Below, piece by piece: positions 62,886-64,000 of a stretch of 64,000 nt of DNA. Source of the DNA: Heligmosomoides polygyrus polygyrus (taxonomy: Eukaryota; Nematoda; Chromadorea; Rhabditida; Heligmosomidae); assembly GCA_947396885.1 (NCBI GenBank), contig OX377205.1:64452969-64516968 (forward strand), read 5' to 3'. The position numbers were made by a program, and so were the translations under genes. The notes beneath the pieces were generated by a model that had not been told where the DNA came from, ran no database searches, and was given only the letters and a program-made list of their open reading frames with translations. The first letter of the stretch is position 1. Every line of letters starts with the position of its first letter.

Positions 62886-64000
62886 TTTAAAATTGCACTA
62901 ATTTCAACAACAGATCAGGATTTGAAGCACTGTTAATTTACAGACCATTTCAAGACATTTTAGTAGTGTTTTTTAAACGTTTTGCAATCACGAATTAACG
63001 ACGCTCTATGATGTTTTCTGACCATCCGTTGGAAGACAAACGCGCAGCAACACACCCGCCTTTCACCTGTTTCCAAGGTGTCGGTTGGATTGTCTTATTT
63101 ATCAGCCTTACTCTGCGCTTAACTCTTTTTTTCAATTAGAGCAGTTGAAAAATAGAATAGTCCTTGGAAGAGCAATTCTTCCGACGTCTCCGTAAATAAG
63201 AAGAAGGCAGGAGACATCCAGCCAAACAAACTTCTCATAACGATCTTGTCCTACACATGCAATAAACCGTTATTTTTGTTGCTGCTCGATAGCATCCCCT
63301 GATCCAAGGTAGTTCAACGTGGAATTATCTGGGATAGATAATATACTAACTTTTGGGTAGTAACTGCAAGCAACTGTGCGCGGCAAACACACACTCAAAG
63401 AGTTATGACATTCAGACCTTCTGAATCTGAGGAAGAATATTCGACCCATCACTTCTGGAGCAGAGGAAGCCTTCCAGCCTCAAAGTGAGGTGTTCCCTAT
63501 GTTGCAGATAAGTTTCACAAAAAATCACAAACCAAAACAAATCTACATGTCTTCAACACCCACGACGATACGTTTGTTTAGTAGTTTAATGCTTCCCTAA
63601 AATTTTTAATGGAGAAGTTGCTTACTCTATGTACTTGGATTAATGCTAGTATGCATTGCTGTACTGCAGTTTTTTTCTGATAATTCACGACAACATATGC
63701 TTAGAAAGGTACCTTTACCGCCTGTAATCAAATCGAACCTACGGCAATCGTGTAACCACAAATGATACGATGAAAAGCTCGGCGGTAAAAAAATTTTCCC
63801 AGTATGCGGCTCTCCACTTTTGACGATTTCTAGTAGCAGTTTGTTTCCCTTCTTGGTCAGCACATGACTTGAGATGAATGAACAATGCTGTGCTAAGTAG
63901 GCCTTACATAAGTATGGTACAGGCTTAGCGAGCCTTCTGCAAGGCTGGAAGTATACTGAACTCCGAGTTCAGTATTAAAGCTTGTGTAGGCTACAGCGGA
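62886..64000. other. unassigned sequence to window end
   Basis: No gene recognised. It may be the interior of the hAT-like element that starts at 62771. The last bases carry an inverted GGAAGTATACTGAACTCCGA / AGTTCAGTATTA hint that is too short to call. Confidence 0.35.

Overview
The window reads as repeat-rich eukaryotic DNA from a parasitic nematode, most likely a strongylid such as a hookworm. The arguments are: an almost intact irritans-type mariner that I associate with the hookworm 'bandit' lineage; RTE-1-like and CR1-like LINEs of nematode type; a PAT-like tyrosine-recombinase retrotransposon (the type element comes from a nematode); and one candidate gene with a 53-bp intron. I see no bacterial operons, rRNA, CRISPR array or clean tRNA gene. 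Species is inference.

Layout. 1-2.8 kb: a decayed minus-strand CR1-like LINE with a mariner relic inside it. 3.1-5.9 kb: a tRNA-derived SINE, then a foldback repeat whose arms bracket an RTE 3' end. 6.2-8.8 kb: a plus-strand LINE relic and a Tc1/mariner N-terminal relic. 12.8-17.2 kb: a palindromic MITE, a dead DD37D (maT-like) element and the bandit-like mariner. 17.7-26.4 kb: a three-level nest, in which a GC-rich inverted-repeat unit is split by a hAT-like element (8-bp target duplication) that is itself split by a PAT-like retrotransposon with complete split direct repeats A1-B1A2-B2. 26.4-35.1 kb: a full SINE, a Tc-like TIR element, a second hAT-like family (30.5-32.2 kb) and another Tc1/mariner relic. 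35.9-39.7 kb: a long minus-strand CR1-like LINE with ORF1 and ORF2. 40.1-45.8 kb: an RTE LINE split by a 3-kb TIR element ending in a 41-bp minisatellite. 46.2-47.1 kb: a second copy of the first hAT-like family. 51.1-51.4 kb: the only candidate host gene, a small Cys/Gly-rich secreted peptide. 54.6-56.8 kb: a SINE fragment, an RTE LINE carrying a third hAT-like fragment, and a MITE. 58.8-60.7 kb: a palindrome of about 1.95 kb. 61-62.4 kb: a CR1-like LINE 5' relic. 62.8 kb onward: one end of a fourth element with iterated subterminal words.

The genes do not form a pathway. The window is a record of successive insertions: LINE copies supply the older substrate, DNA transposons landed in them, and one retrotransposon that moves through a circular DNA intermediate landed inside a DNA transposon. 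The points most worth a second look are the PAT nest, the several element families whose ends are packed with short reiterated ACG- or CGAA-containing words, the large palindrome, and the spliced secreted peptide.
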